A stretch of DNA of 64,000 bases from Brevibacterium ihuae (GTDB lineage Bacteria > Actinomycetota > Actinomycetes > Actinomycetales > Brevibacteriaceae), in NCBI RefSeq assembly GCF_900184225.1, contig NZ_FXWZ01000003.1:1863684-1927683 (forward strand). The letters are read 5' to 3'. Both the position numbers and the translations under genes were made by a program. Under the pieces are notes generated by a model. The model was given only the letters and a program-made list of their open reading frames with translations, was not told the origin of the DNA and did no database searches. Positions 8,673 through 16,998 of this stretch are shown piece by piece; the stretch's first letter is position 1; each line of letters starts with the position of its first letter.

Positions 8673-9683
8673 GTGGCAGAGTCGCCCGCGACCCCGGCTC
8701 AGCAGTCCGTGACGCGCACGGCCGCCCCTGCCGTGCCTCCCTCCCGGGTCGACATCCTCGACACCACGCTGCGCGATGGCCTGCAGATCGAGAAGACGAT
8801 CGTCCCCACCGAGGTCAAGATCGCCCTCGGGCAGCAGCTCGCCGCCGCGGGCCTCACCCAGCTCGAGATCGGTGCCTTCGTCAACCCGAAGAAGGTGCCG
8901 CAGATGAGCGACACCGCTGAGGTGCTCGCCGGCCTCCAGCCGCTCGAGGACACCGGGGTCGACCTCTTCACGCTCGTCTTCAACCGGAAGGGCGCCGAGC
9001 GCGCGGCCGACGCCGGAGCGAAGAACGTCAAGCTCGTCATCTCCGCCTCCGAGGGGCACTCGCAGGCGAACTCCGACTCCTCGATCGCCCAGGCCGCCGA
9101 CCGCCTGCTCGACGCGATCGACGCGCTCAAGTCCCACGGCATCCGCTACGACATCGCCACCGCGGTGAGCTTCTTCTGTCCCTTCGACAGGATCACCGAC
9201 GTCGACCGGCTCCTGCCGATCCTCCGGACCTTCGTCGACGCCGGCGCCCACGGCATCGGACTGGCCGACACCGTGGGCAACTCGAACCCCGGCCTCGTGA
9301 GCCGCACGACGGCCGCGGTGCTCGCCGAGTTCCCCGGCCATCCGGTGAATCTCCACCTCCACGACACGTACAACTTCGGGATGGCCAACGTGTTCGCCGC
9401 GCTCCAGCTCGGCGTCAGCCACTTCGACGCCGCGATGGGCGGACTGGGCGGCTGCCCGTTCGCCCCGGGCGCGGCCGGCAACATCGGCACCGACGACCTC
9501 GTCCACCTCCTCCACCGGGAGGGCGTGTCCACCGGGGTCGACGTCGACCGCCTGGCCGCCGTGCGCGCCCCGCTCACCGAGGCCGTCGGGCACCCGCTCA
9601 CCTCGAGCCTGTCCTCGATCCCGGCCACCCCCTCGGAGCTGCTCGCACCCCTGCCCGCCCGGACCGCAGGCGGTGCGGCATGA
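8673..9683 (+). CDS. hydroxymethylglutaryl-CoA lyase family protein
   Basis: A 336-residue DRE-TIM metallolyase. It shows LDTTLRDGLQIE near residue 29, the metal-binding HLHDTYNFGMAN, and the catalytic-loop signature GGLGGCPFAPGA with its conserved Cys. Together these point to HMG-CoA lyase, which splits 3-hydroxy-3-methylglutaryl-CoA into acetoacetate and acetyl-CoA. The start is GTG at 8673; GAGAGG is about 15 nt upstream, a rather long spacing. It overlaps the next gene by 4 bp (ATGA). The usual neighbours of leucine degradation (isovaleryl-CoA dehydrogenase, methylcrotonyl-CoA carboxylase) are absent; a CoA-transferase and an importer follow instead. A related acyl-CoA such as citramalyl-CoA is a possible substrate. 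Confidence 0.82.
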   Translation: MAESPATPAQQSVTRTAAPAVPPSRVDILDTTLRDGLQIEKTIVPTEVKIALGQQLAAAGLTQLEIGAFVNPKKVPQMSDTAEVLAGLQPLEDTGVDLFTLVFNRKGAERAADAGAKNVKLVISASEGHSQANSDSSIAQAADRLLDAIDALKSHGIRYDIATAVSFFCPFDRITDVDRLLPILRTFVDAGAHGIGLADTVGNSNPGLVSRTTAAVLAEFPGHPVNLHLHDTYNFGMANVFAALQLGVSHFDAAMGGLGGCPFAPGAAGNIGTDDLVHLLHREGVSTGVDVDRLAAVRAPLTEAVGHPLTSSLSSIPATPSELLAPLPARTAGGAA

Positions 9684-10810
9684 ATCTCTCCCTCGAGGGG
9701 ATCCGCGTCGTCGAGATCACCCACATGGTCATGGGGCCGAGCTGCGGCATGATCCTCGGCGACCTCGGGGCCGAGGTCATCAAGGTCGAGCCCCGCGGCG
9801 CCGGCGACAAGACCCGCTACCTGCCCGGTTCCGGGTCGGGGCTGTTCCCCACGTTCAACCGGAACAAGAAGAGCTTCCAGGCCGACCTCGACGATCCGGC
9901 CGACCTCGAGGTCGTGCGCGAGCTGCTGAGCACCGCGGACGTCCTCGTGGAGAACTTCCGGACCGGCAAGATGGCCGCGTACGGGCTCGACCACGCCACG
10001 CTCAAGCAGACCAACCCCGGGCTCGTGTCCTGCTCGCTCAAGGGATTCCAGCCCGGCCCCTACGGGGACCGTCCCGCCCTCGACGAGGTCGTCCAGATGC
10101 TCGGCGGCCTGGGCTACATGACCGGTCCTCCCGGACGCCCGCTGCGGGCCGGCGCCTCGGTCAACGACATCATGGGCGGCATGTTCGGCGTCATCGGGAT
10201 CCTCAACGCCCTCATGGTCCGCGCGCGTACCGGCGAAGGCGCCGAGGTGACGAGCTCGCTGTTCGAGAACAACGCCTTCCTCGTCGGCAGCCACATGGTG
10301 CAGAGCGAGATCACCGGCCAGGAGGTGCAGCCGATGCCCAACCGCGAGGCCGCCTGGGCGGTGTACGACATCTTCCGCTCCGCCGAGGACCAGATGATCT
10401 TCGTCGCCGCAGTGAGCGACACCCAGTGGGCGGTCCTGTGCGAGGTGTTCGGCCTCACCGAGCTGTCCGCCGACCCCGCCCTCGCGGTCAACGCCGAGCG
10501 CGTCGCCCAGCGCGACCGCATCCACACAGTTCTCCAGAACGCCCTGTCCGCTCTGCCGCTGTCCCGCATCGAACAGATGTGCGACGCCGCCGGACTGCCC
10601 TACGCCAAGGTCAACGCACCCAGTGACCTCGCGGAGGACCCGCACCTGCTCCAGACCGGAGCCCTGGTGCCGACCCGGATCCCCGGCGGCAGGGAGGTGC
10701 TCGTGCCCCGACTGCCCCTGGCGATCGACGGCGAGCTCCTGCCCAAGCGCACGGACGTGCCCGCCCCCGGCGAGCACACCGCGGAGATCCTCGCCTCGCT
10801 CGGCAGGTGA
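9680..10810 (+). CDS. CaiB/BaiF (type III) CoA-transferase
   Basis: A 376-residue protein. The N-terminus carries GDLGAEVIKVE and then LPGSGSGLFPTFNRNKKS and DVLVENFRTGKMAAYGL, the standard family III CoA-transferase pattern. The catalytic Asp is expected in the PALDEVVQMLGGL segment. The enzyme would move CoA from a donor such as succinyl-CoA to a dicarboxylate or tricarboxylate. It is translationally coupled to the lyase upstream and precedes a Tct importer, so the likely role is to activate the imported acid before cleavage. The exact acid is an inference. Confidence 0.85.
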   Translation: MNLSLEGIRVVEITHMVMGPSCGMILGDLGAEVIKVEPRGAGDKTRYLPGSGSGLFPTFNRNKKSFQADLDDPADLEVVRELLSTADVLVENFRTGKMAAYGLDHATLKQTNPGLVSCSLKGFQPGPYGDRPALDEVVQMLGGLGYMTGPPGRPLRAGASVNDIMGGMFGVIGILNALMVRARTGEGAEVTSSLFENNAFLVGSHMVQSEITGQEVQPMPNREAAWAVYDIFRSAEDQMIFVAAVSDTQWAVLCEVFGLTELSADPALAVNAERVAQRDRIHTVLQNALSALPLSRIEQMCDAAGLPYAKVNAPSDLAEDPHLLQTGALVPTRIPGGREVLVPRLPLAIDGELLPKRTDVPAPGEHTAEILASLGR

Positions 10811-10863
10811 GGGCGCCGGCTCCACCCATCACGCACCACCCGTACACGGACGAAGGAACCATC

Positions 10864-11877
10864 ATGAAGTCGACGAAGATGTCTCGCCTCACCATCGGCG
10901 CCGCGGCGCTGTCCAGCCTCGCCCTCGCGCTCGCCGGCTGCCAGTCCGGCGATTCGGGCGGCTCCGGCGGAGGGGGCGGCAACTACCCCTCGAAGCCGAT
11001 CAACGTCAACGCTCCCGCCGAGCCCGGCTCCGGCTGGGACACCACCGCGCGCGCCATGGTGCAGACGCTCGAGGAGGACGGGATCGTCGACGTGCCGCTG
11101 CCGGTGCAGAACAAGCCCGGCGGCACCGGCTGCTCGTGGCTCACCGAGATGATCAACAACCACGCCGGCGCGGACGACCAGATCGCGATCTCCTCCCTGG
11201 CCAACCAGACGATGAACAACCGCGGCCTGTGCGAGTACGGGCCGGACGATGCCACGATGATCGCCACCCTCTACGTCGAGAACTTCATCGTCGTCGCCCC
11301 GCAGGACGGCGAGATCACCGACATCGACGGCCTCATCAGCGCCCTCGAATCCGATCCGCAGGCCGTGCCGATCGCCGCCGCCGGTGACGACCGCCTGCCC
11401 TTCGCACTCCTCGCCGACGCCGCCGGGATCGCCCCGGCCGACCTCAACTTCGTCGACTACGAGGGCGGCGGCGAGCAGACCACCGCGCTGCTCAACGGGG
11501 ACGCCAAGGTCGCGATCGCCGGCCTGAGCGAGTTCCGCGCCACCCTCGAGTCCGGCGACCTCGCCGGTGTCGTCTCCTTCGCACCCGAGCCGCTCGCCGC
11601 CCCGTTCGACTCCGTGCCGACCGCCGTCGACTCCGGATACGACGTCACGCTCGCCAACTGGCGCGGCGTGTACGGCCCGGCCGACATGCCCGAGGAAGCC
11701 GTGACCTACTGGGAGGAGACGCTCCAGGAGATGGTCGAGTCGCCGTCCTGGCAGGAGACCGTCGAGAAGAACCAGTGGTCGCCGGAGTTCCTCACCGGTG
11801 AGGAGATGGAGACCTACATCTCCGAGGCGGATGAGACCGTCGCCGAGGGCGTCGAGAAGACCGAGATCGGAAGCTGA
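10864..11877 (+). CDS. tctC: TctC-type solute-binding lipoprotein
   Basis: A 337-residue lipoprotein. The lipobox LAGC places the lipidated Cys at residue 26, followed by a Gly/Ser linker. The mature part has the TctC/Bug signature AEPGSGWDTTARAM near residue 50 and the NKPGGTG loop. It captures a carboxylate outside the cell and hands it to the TctA/TctB membrane pair that follow. AAGGA lies just upstream of the ATG. Ligand specificity cannot be read, but context with a lyase and CoA-transferase suggests a branched or hydroxylated dicarboxylate. Confidence 0.87.
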   Translation: MKSTKMSRLTIGAAALSSLALALAGCQSGDSGGSGGGGGNYPSKPINVNAPAEPGSGWDTTARAMVQTLEEDGIVDVPLPVQNKPGGTGCSWLTEMINNHAGADDQIAISSLANQTMNNRGLCEYGPDDATMIATLYVENFIVVAPQDGEITDIDGLISALESDPQAVPIAAAGDDRLPFALLADAAGIAPADLNFVDYEGGGEQTTALLNGDAKVAIAGLSEFRATLESGDLAGVVSFAPEPLAAPFDSVPTAVDSGYDVTLANWRGVYGPADMPEEAVTYWEETLQEMVESPSWQETVEKNQWSPEFLTGEEMETYISEADETVAEGVEKTEIGS

Positions 11878-11879
11878 GC

Positions 11880-12434
11880 ATGACAGCAGCACCCGGGTCG
11901 TCCCCGCGCCCGACCGCGAGGAAGGTCGACCGCTCCGACCTCGGCGCGGGGATCGTCGTCGCGCTCGTCGGGATCGCGTTCTTCCTCGAGACCCTGCGGA
12001 TCAAGCGCACCGGCGACGTCGTCGGACCGGAGACCCTGCCGGCGATCGTCGGCATCGGTCTGCTGATCCTCGGCGTGCTCCTCGCGGTGTCCGCCTTCCG
12101 GAAGCACCGGGCCACGCCCGAGGAGCTCATGGAGCGGACGCTCGCCGACACCGCGGACCCGGAGTCCGCGGACGGCGACGCGCCGGCCGCGCCGCCGGCG
12201 CCGGTGTCGACCCGGGTGCTGCTCAACTTCGCCGTCTTCTTCGGCTACCTCTTCATCTTCATCCCGGTCGGGTTCCTGCTCTCCACGGCGGTGTTCCTGT
12301 TCGCGATGACGACCCTGTACAACCGACGCAAGTGGATCCGGAACCTCGTGTTCTCCGTGGTCTTCTCCGCAGTGATCTACTTCGCCTTCAAGAACGGACT
12401 CGGCGTGTACCTCCCGCCGGGGATCCTGGGCTAG
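11880..12434 (+). CDS. tctB: TctB-type small membrane subunit
   Basis: A 184-residue protein with four predicted helices (residues about 20-40, 50-66, 110-135, 145-175) and an acidic/Ala-rich linker near residues 85-105. This matches the small subunit of tripartite tricarboxylate transporters. ATG at 11880 follows the tctC stop directly (TGAGCATG). It ends with TAG, a normal stop here. Confidence 0.82.
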   Translation: MTAAPGSSPRPTARKVDRSDLGAGIVVALVGIAFFLETLRIKRTGDVVGPETLPAIVGIGLLILGVLLAVSAFRKHRATPEELMERTLADTADPESADGDAPAAPPAPVSTRVLLNFAVFFGYLFIFIPVGFLLSTAVFLFAMTTLYNRRKWIRNLVFSVVFSAVIYFAFKNGLGVYLPPGILG

Positions 12435-12446
12435 GGGAGGACCGAC

Positions 12447-13961
12447 ATGGAAACGCTCCAGAACCTCGGCGGCGGCTTCGCCGAGGCCATCCAGCCCATG
12501 AGCCTGCTCTTCGCGCTGCTCGGCGTGCTGCTCGGCACCGTCGTCGGCGTGCTCCCCGGGATCGGCCCGATCAGCGCGATCGCGATCCTCATCCCGGTGT
12601 CGTTCGGGATGGAGCCGGTCCACGGCCTCATCATGCTGTGCGGCATCTACTACGGCTCGATGTACGGCGGCTCGATCACCGCCACCCTCATCAAGACCCC
12701 CGGCGAAGTGGCGAGCGCCGTCACCGCGATCGACGGCTACGAGATGGCTCGCCGCGGACGTGCGCGTGCCGCACTCGCGACCGCCGCCATCGGCTCGTTC
12801 ATCGCCGGCACCCTGGCGATCATCGGCCTGTCGTTCCTGTCGCCGGTCCTCGTCCAGGCCGCCCGGATCTTCGGCGCCAGCGAGTACTTCCTCCTCATGC
12901 TCATGGCGCTGCTCCTCGCCTCGTCGATGTCGACGGGCTCGCGGATCAAGTCGCTCGTGTCGATCCTCATCGGCCTGGGCGTCGGGCTCATCGGCCTCGA
13001 CTTCCAGACCGGGCTGCCGCGCCAGACCTTCGGGCTCGACGTGCTCCGCGACGGGATCGACTTCACGATCTTCGCGATGGCGCTGTTCGCGATCCCCGAG
13101 GCGATCCGGCAGCTGTCGATCGCCTTCGCCCCGGGCACCGACGAGATCCAGAAGATCGAGTCCGGCCCGTGGATGACGAAGGACGACTGGCGCCGGTCGG
13201 CCGCACCCTGGGGCCGCGGCTCCGTGCTCGGGTTCATCATCGGCGTGCTGCCCGGCGTCGGCCCGTCGCTCGCGTCGTTCATGTCCTACATCATGGAGAA
13301 GCGGATCTCGAAGACCCCCGAGCGGTTCGGCAAGGGCGCGATCGAGGGCGTCGCCGGCCCCGAGGCGGCGAACAACGCCGGCGTCGGCGGTGCGATGATC
13401 CCGCTGTTCAGCCTCGGCATCCCTGGTTCGGCGACGACTGCGCTGCTGCTCTTCGTATTCACCATGTACGGCCTCCAGCCCGGCCCGCTGCTGTTCGAGC
13501 AGGAGTCGACGCTCATCTGGACGATCATCGCGAGCATGTACATCGGCAACATCGCGCTCGTCGTGCTCAACCTCCCGCTCGTCGGGATCTTCGTCAAGCT
13601 CCTCAAGCTCCCGCCGGAGCTGCTGTTCGGCGCGATCCTCGTCCTCGTGTGCGTGGGCACCTACGCGATCAAGTTCAGCCTCACCGGCATGCTCATGCTC
13701 GGGGTGTTCGGCGCCATCGGGTACCTCATGGAGAAGTTCGGGTTCCCTCTCGCCCCGGCGATCCTCGCGCTCGTCCTCGTGCCGCTGCTCGAGGACAACT
13801 TCCGCCGCCTGCTCCAGATCTCCGGCGGCAGCCTCATGCCCTTCGTCACCCGCCCGGTGTCGCTCGCGCTCGTCATCGCGATCGTGCTCGGCATCGTCGG
13901 TCCGATCATCCTCCGCGCTGTGCTGCGCCGCCGCGCCGCCCGCTCCGCGGTGTCGGTGTGA
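12447..13961 (+). CDS. tctA: TctA-type large permease subunit
   Basis: A 504-residue polytopic membrane protein with the TctA hallmarks GVLPGIGPISAIAIL near residue 30, YYGSMYGGSITATLIKTPGE, and the repeated GVLPGVGPSLASF near residue 270. It is the transport channel of the TTT system, driven by an ion gradient. It sits 12 bp after tctB and has GGAGG about 7 nt before the ATG. The full length is normal for the family. Confidence 0.9.
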   Translation: METLQNLGGGFAEAIQPMSLLFALLGVLLGTVVGVLPGIGPISAIAILIPVSFGMEPVHGLIMLCGIYYGSMYGGSITATLIKTPGEVASAVTAIDGYEMARRGRARAALATAAIGSFIAGTLAIIGLSFLSPVLVQAARIFGASEYFLLMLMALLLASSMSTGSRIKSLVSILIGLGVGLIGLDFQTGLPRQTFGLDVLRDGIDFTIFAMALFAIPEAIRQLSIAFAPGTDEIQKIESGPWMTKDDWRRSAAPWGRGSVLGFIIGVLPGVGPSLASFMSYIMEKRISKTPERFGKGAIEGVAGPEAANNAGVGGAMIPLFSLGIPGSATTALLLFVFTMYGLQPGPLLFEQESTLIWTIIASMYIGNIALVVLNLPLVGIFVKLLKLPPELLFGAILVLVCVGTYAIKFSLTGMLMLGVFGAIGYLMEKFGFPLAPAILALVLVPLLEDNFRRLLQISGGSLMPFVTRPVSLALVIAIVLGIVGPIILRAVLRRRAARSAVSV

Positions 13962-13980
13962 GAGGCGGGGGACGCCGCAG

Positions 13981-14640
13981 ATGAGCGCGGTCGGGGTGAT
14001 CGACAAGTGCGCGGCGATCCTCGGGCTCATCGCGGGCAATGCGCTGTCCGGCGCCGAGGTGTGCGCGCGGCTGGGCATGTCCCGCTCGACCGGCTACCGG
14101 CTGCTCCAGGCGCTCGAGGAGCACCGGTTCATCGAGCGAGGGTCGTCGGGCGACTACGTGCTCGGCCCGTTCCCGGCGAACCGGCCCACCGCGGACGTGC
14201 TCGAGGTGCTCACCTCGATCCGCAACCTCACCGGGGAATCGGTGCAGCTGTGGATGCGGCACGGGAACGTCCGGGCGTGCGTGATCTCCGTCGAATCCCG
14301 CAACGAGCTGCGGATCTCCAAGAACGCCGGGTCGGCGCTGCCGCTCGCCGAAGGCGGGTCCGCCGCGCTCGCCCTGCTCGGCCCCCTCGACGGCACCGAG
14401 CTCTACCTCACCCGGCAGGCGCGACGGGCCGGCACCGGATCCGCGAGCGTCGCGTTCGCCGCCGGGGACGACGCGCTCGCGGTCTGCGTGTCCTTCCCAC
14501 TGGCGCGCATGCCCGCCGACATCGAGAGCGACATCGGGATGCACCTGCGGCAGGCCGCCACCGTGCTCGCCCACAGCCTCACCGGCAGCGAATCGCTCGA
14601 GGTGCTGCGGGCGGTCGCCCAGGCCGCGACCGTGCAGTAG
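13981..14640 (+). CDS. IclR-family transcriptional regulator
   Basis: A 219-residue protein. The N-terminal winged helix reads LSGAEVCARLGMSRSTGYRL, followed by the IclR effector domain with SVESRNELRISKNAGSALPL and a C-terminal AFAAGDDALAVCVSFPL segment, all typical though the protein is slightly short for the family. As last gene of the lyase/transferase/Tct operon it most likely senses the imported acid or its CoA ester and controls the cluster, perhaps at the 8480-8500 palindrome. Confidence 0.85.
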   Translation: MSAVGVIDKCAAILGLIAGNALSGAEVCARLGMSRSTGYRLLQALEEHRFIERGSSGDYVLGPFPANRPTADVLEVLTSIRNLTGESVQLWMRHGNVRACVISVESRNELRISKNAGSALPLAEGGSAALALLGPLDGTELYLTRQARRAGTGSASVAFAAGDDALAVCVSFPLARMPADIESDIGMHLRQAATVLAHSLTGSESLEVLRAVAQAATVQ

Positions 14641-14651
14641 CGGCCTGCGGC

Positions 14652-14657
14652 TAGACT
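14652..14657 (+). promoter_or_regulatory. -10 element TAGACT, probably giving a leaderless mRNA
   Basis: TAGACT ends 6 nt before the ATG of the ankyrin gene (14664). With usual -10 to +1 spacing the transcript would begin at the ATG itself. No Shine-Dalgarno sequence fits in between. No -35 box is obvious. Confidence 0.45.
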
Positions 14658-14663
14658 CCCGGC

Positions 14664-15719
14664 ATGGCGAAGAAGCAGACACTCCCGCGGGACGTGGTCA
14701 CCGCCGTGCTCGCGACCGCCGATCCCGAGGAGCAGCTCGCGCTCCTCGCCGGATACAGCGCGGACGCCGCCATCGGGTATTCCAAGGACACGCTCCTCGG
14801 GACCCGGGGCTGTTCCGCGGAGCTCGCCCGGAGGCTCGTCGCACTGGGTGCGACCGTGAATGCGCGCAACCGGCACCAGGCCACGCCGCTGCATTCCCGG
14901 GCCGGCGGCTGGGACGACTCCGCGGCCGTGCTCCTCGAGCTCGGAGCCGACGTCCATGCCGTCGACGCCGCGGGCGCCACCCCGCTGCACGCGGCCGCTC
15001 AGCGCTCCCAGCCGGAAGCCGTCCGGCTCCTGCTGGCGCACGGGGCGCAGGTGGACCCCCGGGACTCGCGCGGCCGGACTCCGCTCGAGGTCGCCCTCCG
15101 CTTGGCCCGGAACACCGACCTGCCGGGGACCGTCGTGGTCGCCGAACTTCTCCTCGCGGCCGGGGCCGCGCGCACTCCGGAGATGCCCGCGGCGGTGACG
15201 AAGCTCGGGCAGGCCTTCGAGTTCCATCGCACGGATTCCGAGTTCTTCCGTTCGGTCGAACCGGCACTCCACCGTCTGTGCGCGATGTTCGGCGTGGAAC
15301 CACCGGTGCGCCGCGTCCTGCACGACGGCACCGCGCCGATCGTCATTCCGATTGACGTCACGATGGGGGAGCGGTTCCGGTACCTGTGGGACCGCCTGGT
15401 GCCCGGATCCGGGGCCGCCGCCACGCTGCAGGGAGAGCTCGTGCGGATCGTCGGGCGCCTCGGACACGAGATCCTCGGCAACGGCGCGGCCAACTGGGAC
15501 GCCGATTTCACCGCGATGGTCGACGCGGTCCCGCGGATCCTCGCCACCGGTGCGCCGCCGCCTGCGGCCGAGGTGGACCGGGTCCTCGCGGCCGCCGGTC
15601 CTCTCCGAGCGGGACGCGCCGACGGCGGCGTCATCGGCCTGCTCGAGAGCGCGGCCGTCCACTGGATCGAGGCGAACCCGGAGCCGATTCCCACCGGTCG
15701 CGCCTTCTGCGCACGCTGA
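14664..15719 (+). CDS. ankyrin-repeat protein
   Basis: A 351-residue protein. Residues about 55-160 hold at least three ankyrin repeats: ARRLVALGATVNARNRHQAT, VLLELGADVHAVDAAGATPL and LLLAHGAQVDPRDSRGRTPL. The C-terminal 170 residues (from about 190) are not repeats and I do not recognise them; they contain FEFHRTDSEFF and a helical region with a GRLGHEILG segment. No signal peptide or membrane helix is seen, so it is cytoplasmic. Ankyrins mediate protein binding; the partner is unknown. It stands between the IclR gene and prfB with its own likely leaderless promoter. Confidence 0.75.
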   Translation: MAKKQTLPRDVVTAVLATADPEEQLALLAGYSADAAIGYSKDTLLGTRGCSAELARRLVALGATVNARNRHQATPLHSRAGGWDDSAAVLLELGADVHAVDAAGATPLHAAAQRSQPEAVRLLLAHGAQVDPRDSRGRTPLEVALRLARNTDLPGTVVVAELLLAAGAARTPEMPAAVTKLGQAFEFHRTDSEFFRSVEPALHRLCAMFGVEPPVRRVLHDGTAPIVIPIDVTMGERFRYLWDRLVPGSGAAATLQGELVRIVGRLGHEILGNGAANWDADFTAMVDAVPRILATGAPPPAAEVDRVLAAAGPLRAGRADGGVIGLLESAAVHWIEANPEPIPTGRAFCAR

Positions 15720-15755
15720 GGCGGCACGGTGCGCATGCACTAGGCTGGAGGGACT

Positions 15756-16886
15756 ATGGCCACTGACTTTCCTTCCGAGATCGCTGCCCTGCAGCAGACC
15801 TTCGCCTCGATCCGCGAGGTGTCCGACGTCGACCAGCTGCGGTCCGAGGTGAATGAGCTGACCGAAGCCGCCGCCGCTCCCGATCTGTGGGACGACCCGG
15901 AGGCCGCCCAGCAGGTCACCTCGAAGCTCTCGCACAAGCAGGCGACCCTGGAGAAGCTCGAGCGCTTCGACTCCCGCATCGAGGACGTCGAGCTCCTCGT
16001 GTCCATGGCCGAGGACGAGGACGACGCGGAGACCCTCGCGGAGGCCGAGGCGGAGATCGCGAAGCTGCGCCGCGAGCTCGGCGCCCTCGAGATCTCCACG
16101 CTCCTGTCCGGGGAGTACGACGAGCGCGCCGCGGTCATCACCGTGCGCTCCGGAGCCGGCGGCGACGACGCCACGGACTTCGCCCAGACGCTCGCCCGGA
16201 TGTACGTCCGCTGGGCCGAGTCGAAGGAGTACGGCGTCCAGGAACTCGACACCTCCTACGCCGAGGGCGCGGGAGTGAAGTCCGCGACGATCCAGGTCAA
16301 CGCGCCGTACGCCTACGGCACGCTGTCCGTCGAGGCCGGCACCCATCGCCTCGTGCGGATCAGCCCCTTCGACAACCAGGGCCGCCGCCAGACCTCGTTC
16401 GCCGCGGTCGAGGTGGTCCCGCTCATCGAGTCGAGCGATCACGTCGACATCGACGAGAACGACCTCCGCATCGACGTCTACCGGTCCTCCGGCCCCGGCG
16501 GGCAGTCGGTCAACACCACCGACTCCGCGGTCCGCATCACCCACGTCCCAACGGGGACCGTGGTGAGCATGCAGAACGAGAAGTCCCAGATCCAGAACCG
16601 GGCCGCCGCGATGCGCGTCCTCCAGTCCCGTCTGCTCCAGCTCAAGAAGGAGCAGGAGGCGGCCGAGCGCAAGGACCTCGCCGGCGACATCAAGGCGAGC
16701 TGGGGCGACCAGATGCGCTCGTACGTCACCCACCCGTACCAGATGGTCAAGGACCTCCGGACCGGCTACGAGGTCAACAACCCGCAGGCGGTGTTCGACG
16801 GCGACCTCGACGGCTTCCTCGAAGCCGGCATCCGGTGGCGCAAGGAGGAGCAGAAGGCCGCCGAGGCGGAGGCCGCCTCTCCCTGA
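15756..16886 (+). CDS. prfB: peptide chain release factor 2
   Basis: A 376-residue class I release factor that recognises UGA and UAA. The stop-codon tripeptide Ser-Pro-Phe is seen in [13 protein letters not shown], and the catalytic GGQ in [18 protein letters not shown]. The frame is continuous from ATG at 15756 with no programmed frameshift. GGAGGG precedes the start. Length is normal. A very strong hairpin 38 bp downstream ends transcription. Confidence 0.97.
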   Translation: MATDFPSEIAALQQTFASIREVSDVDQLRSEVNELTEAAAAPDLWDDPEAAQQVTSKLSHKQATLEKLERFDSRIEDVELLVSMAEDEDDAETLAEAEAEIAKLRRELGALEISTLLSGEYDERAAVITVRSGAGGDDATDFAQTLARMYVRWAESKEYGVQELDTSYAEGAGVKSATIQVNAPYAYGTLSVEAGTHRLVRISPFDNQGRRQTSFAAVEVVPLIESSDHVDIDENDLRIDVYRSSGPGGQSVNTTDSAVRITHVPTGTVVSMQNEKSQIQNRAAAMRVLQSRLLQLKKEQEAAERKDLAGDIKASWGDQMRSYVTHPYQMVKDLRTGYEVNNPQAVFDGDLDGFLEAGIRWRKEEQKAAEAEAASP

Positions 16887-16924
16887 TCGGTGTCGTCCCG
16901 CACCGGCAACGGTGCAGGCGGCAG

Positions 16925-16970
16925 ACGACGGTGCCCCGGATCGATGGGATTCGATCCGGGGCACCGTCGT
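16925..16970. terminator. bidirectional hairpin terminator between prfB and the PRC-barrel gene
   Basis: A perfect 20-bp stem (16925-16944 against 16951-16970) with loop TGGGAT separates two converging genes. There is no T-run on either side, so it is either a stem-only terminator or Rho-assisted; its position and perfect symmetry fit transcript ends from both directions. Confidence 0.8.
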
Positions 16971-16998
16971 GTTCGCCCGCCGCAGCGGTAGGGCTCCG

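Noticed and set aside
15756-16886. Programmed +1 frameshift in prfB
   Set aside because: The frame runs uninterrupted from the first ATG through the SPF and GGQ motifs, so no recoding site is needed.
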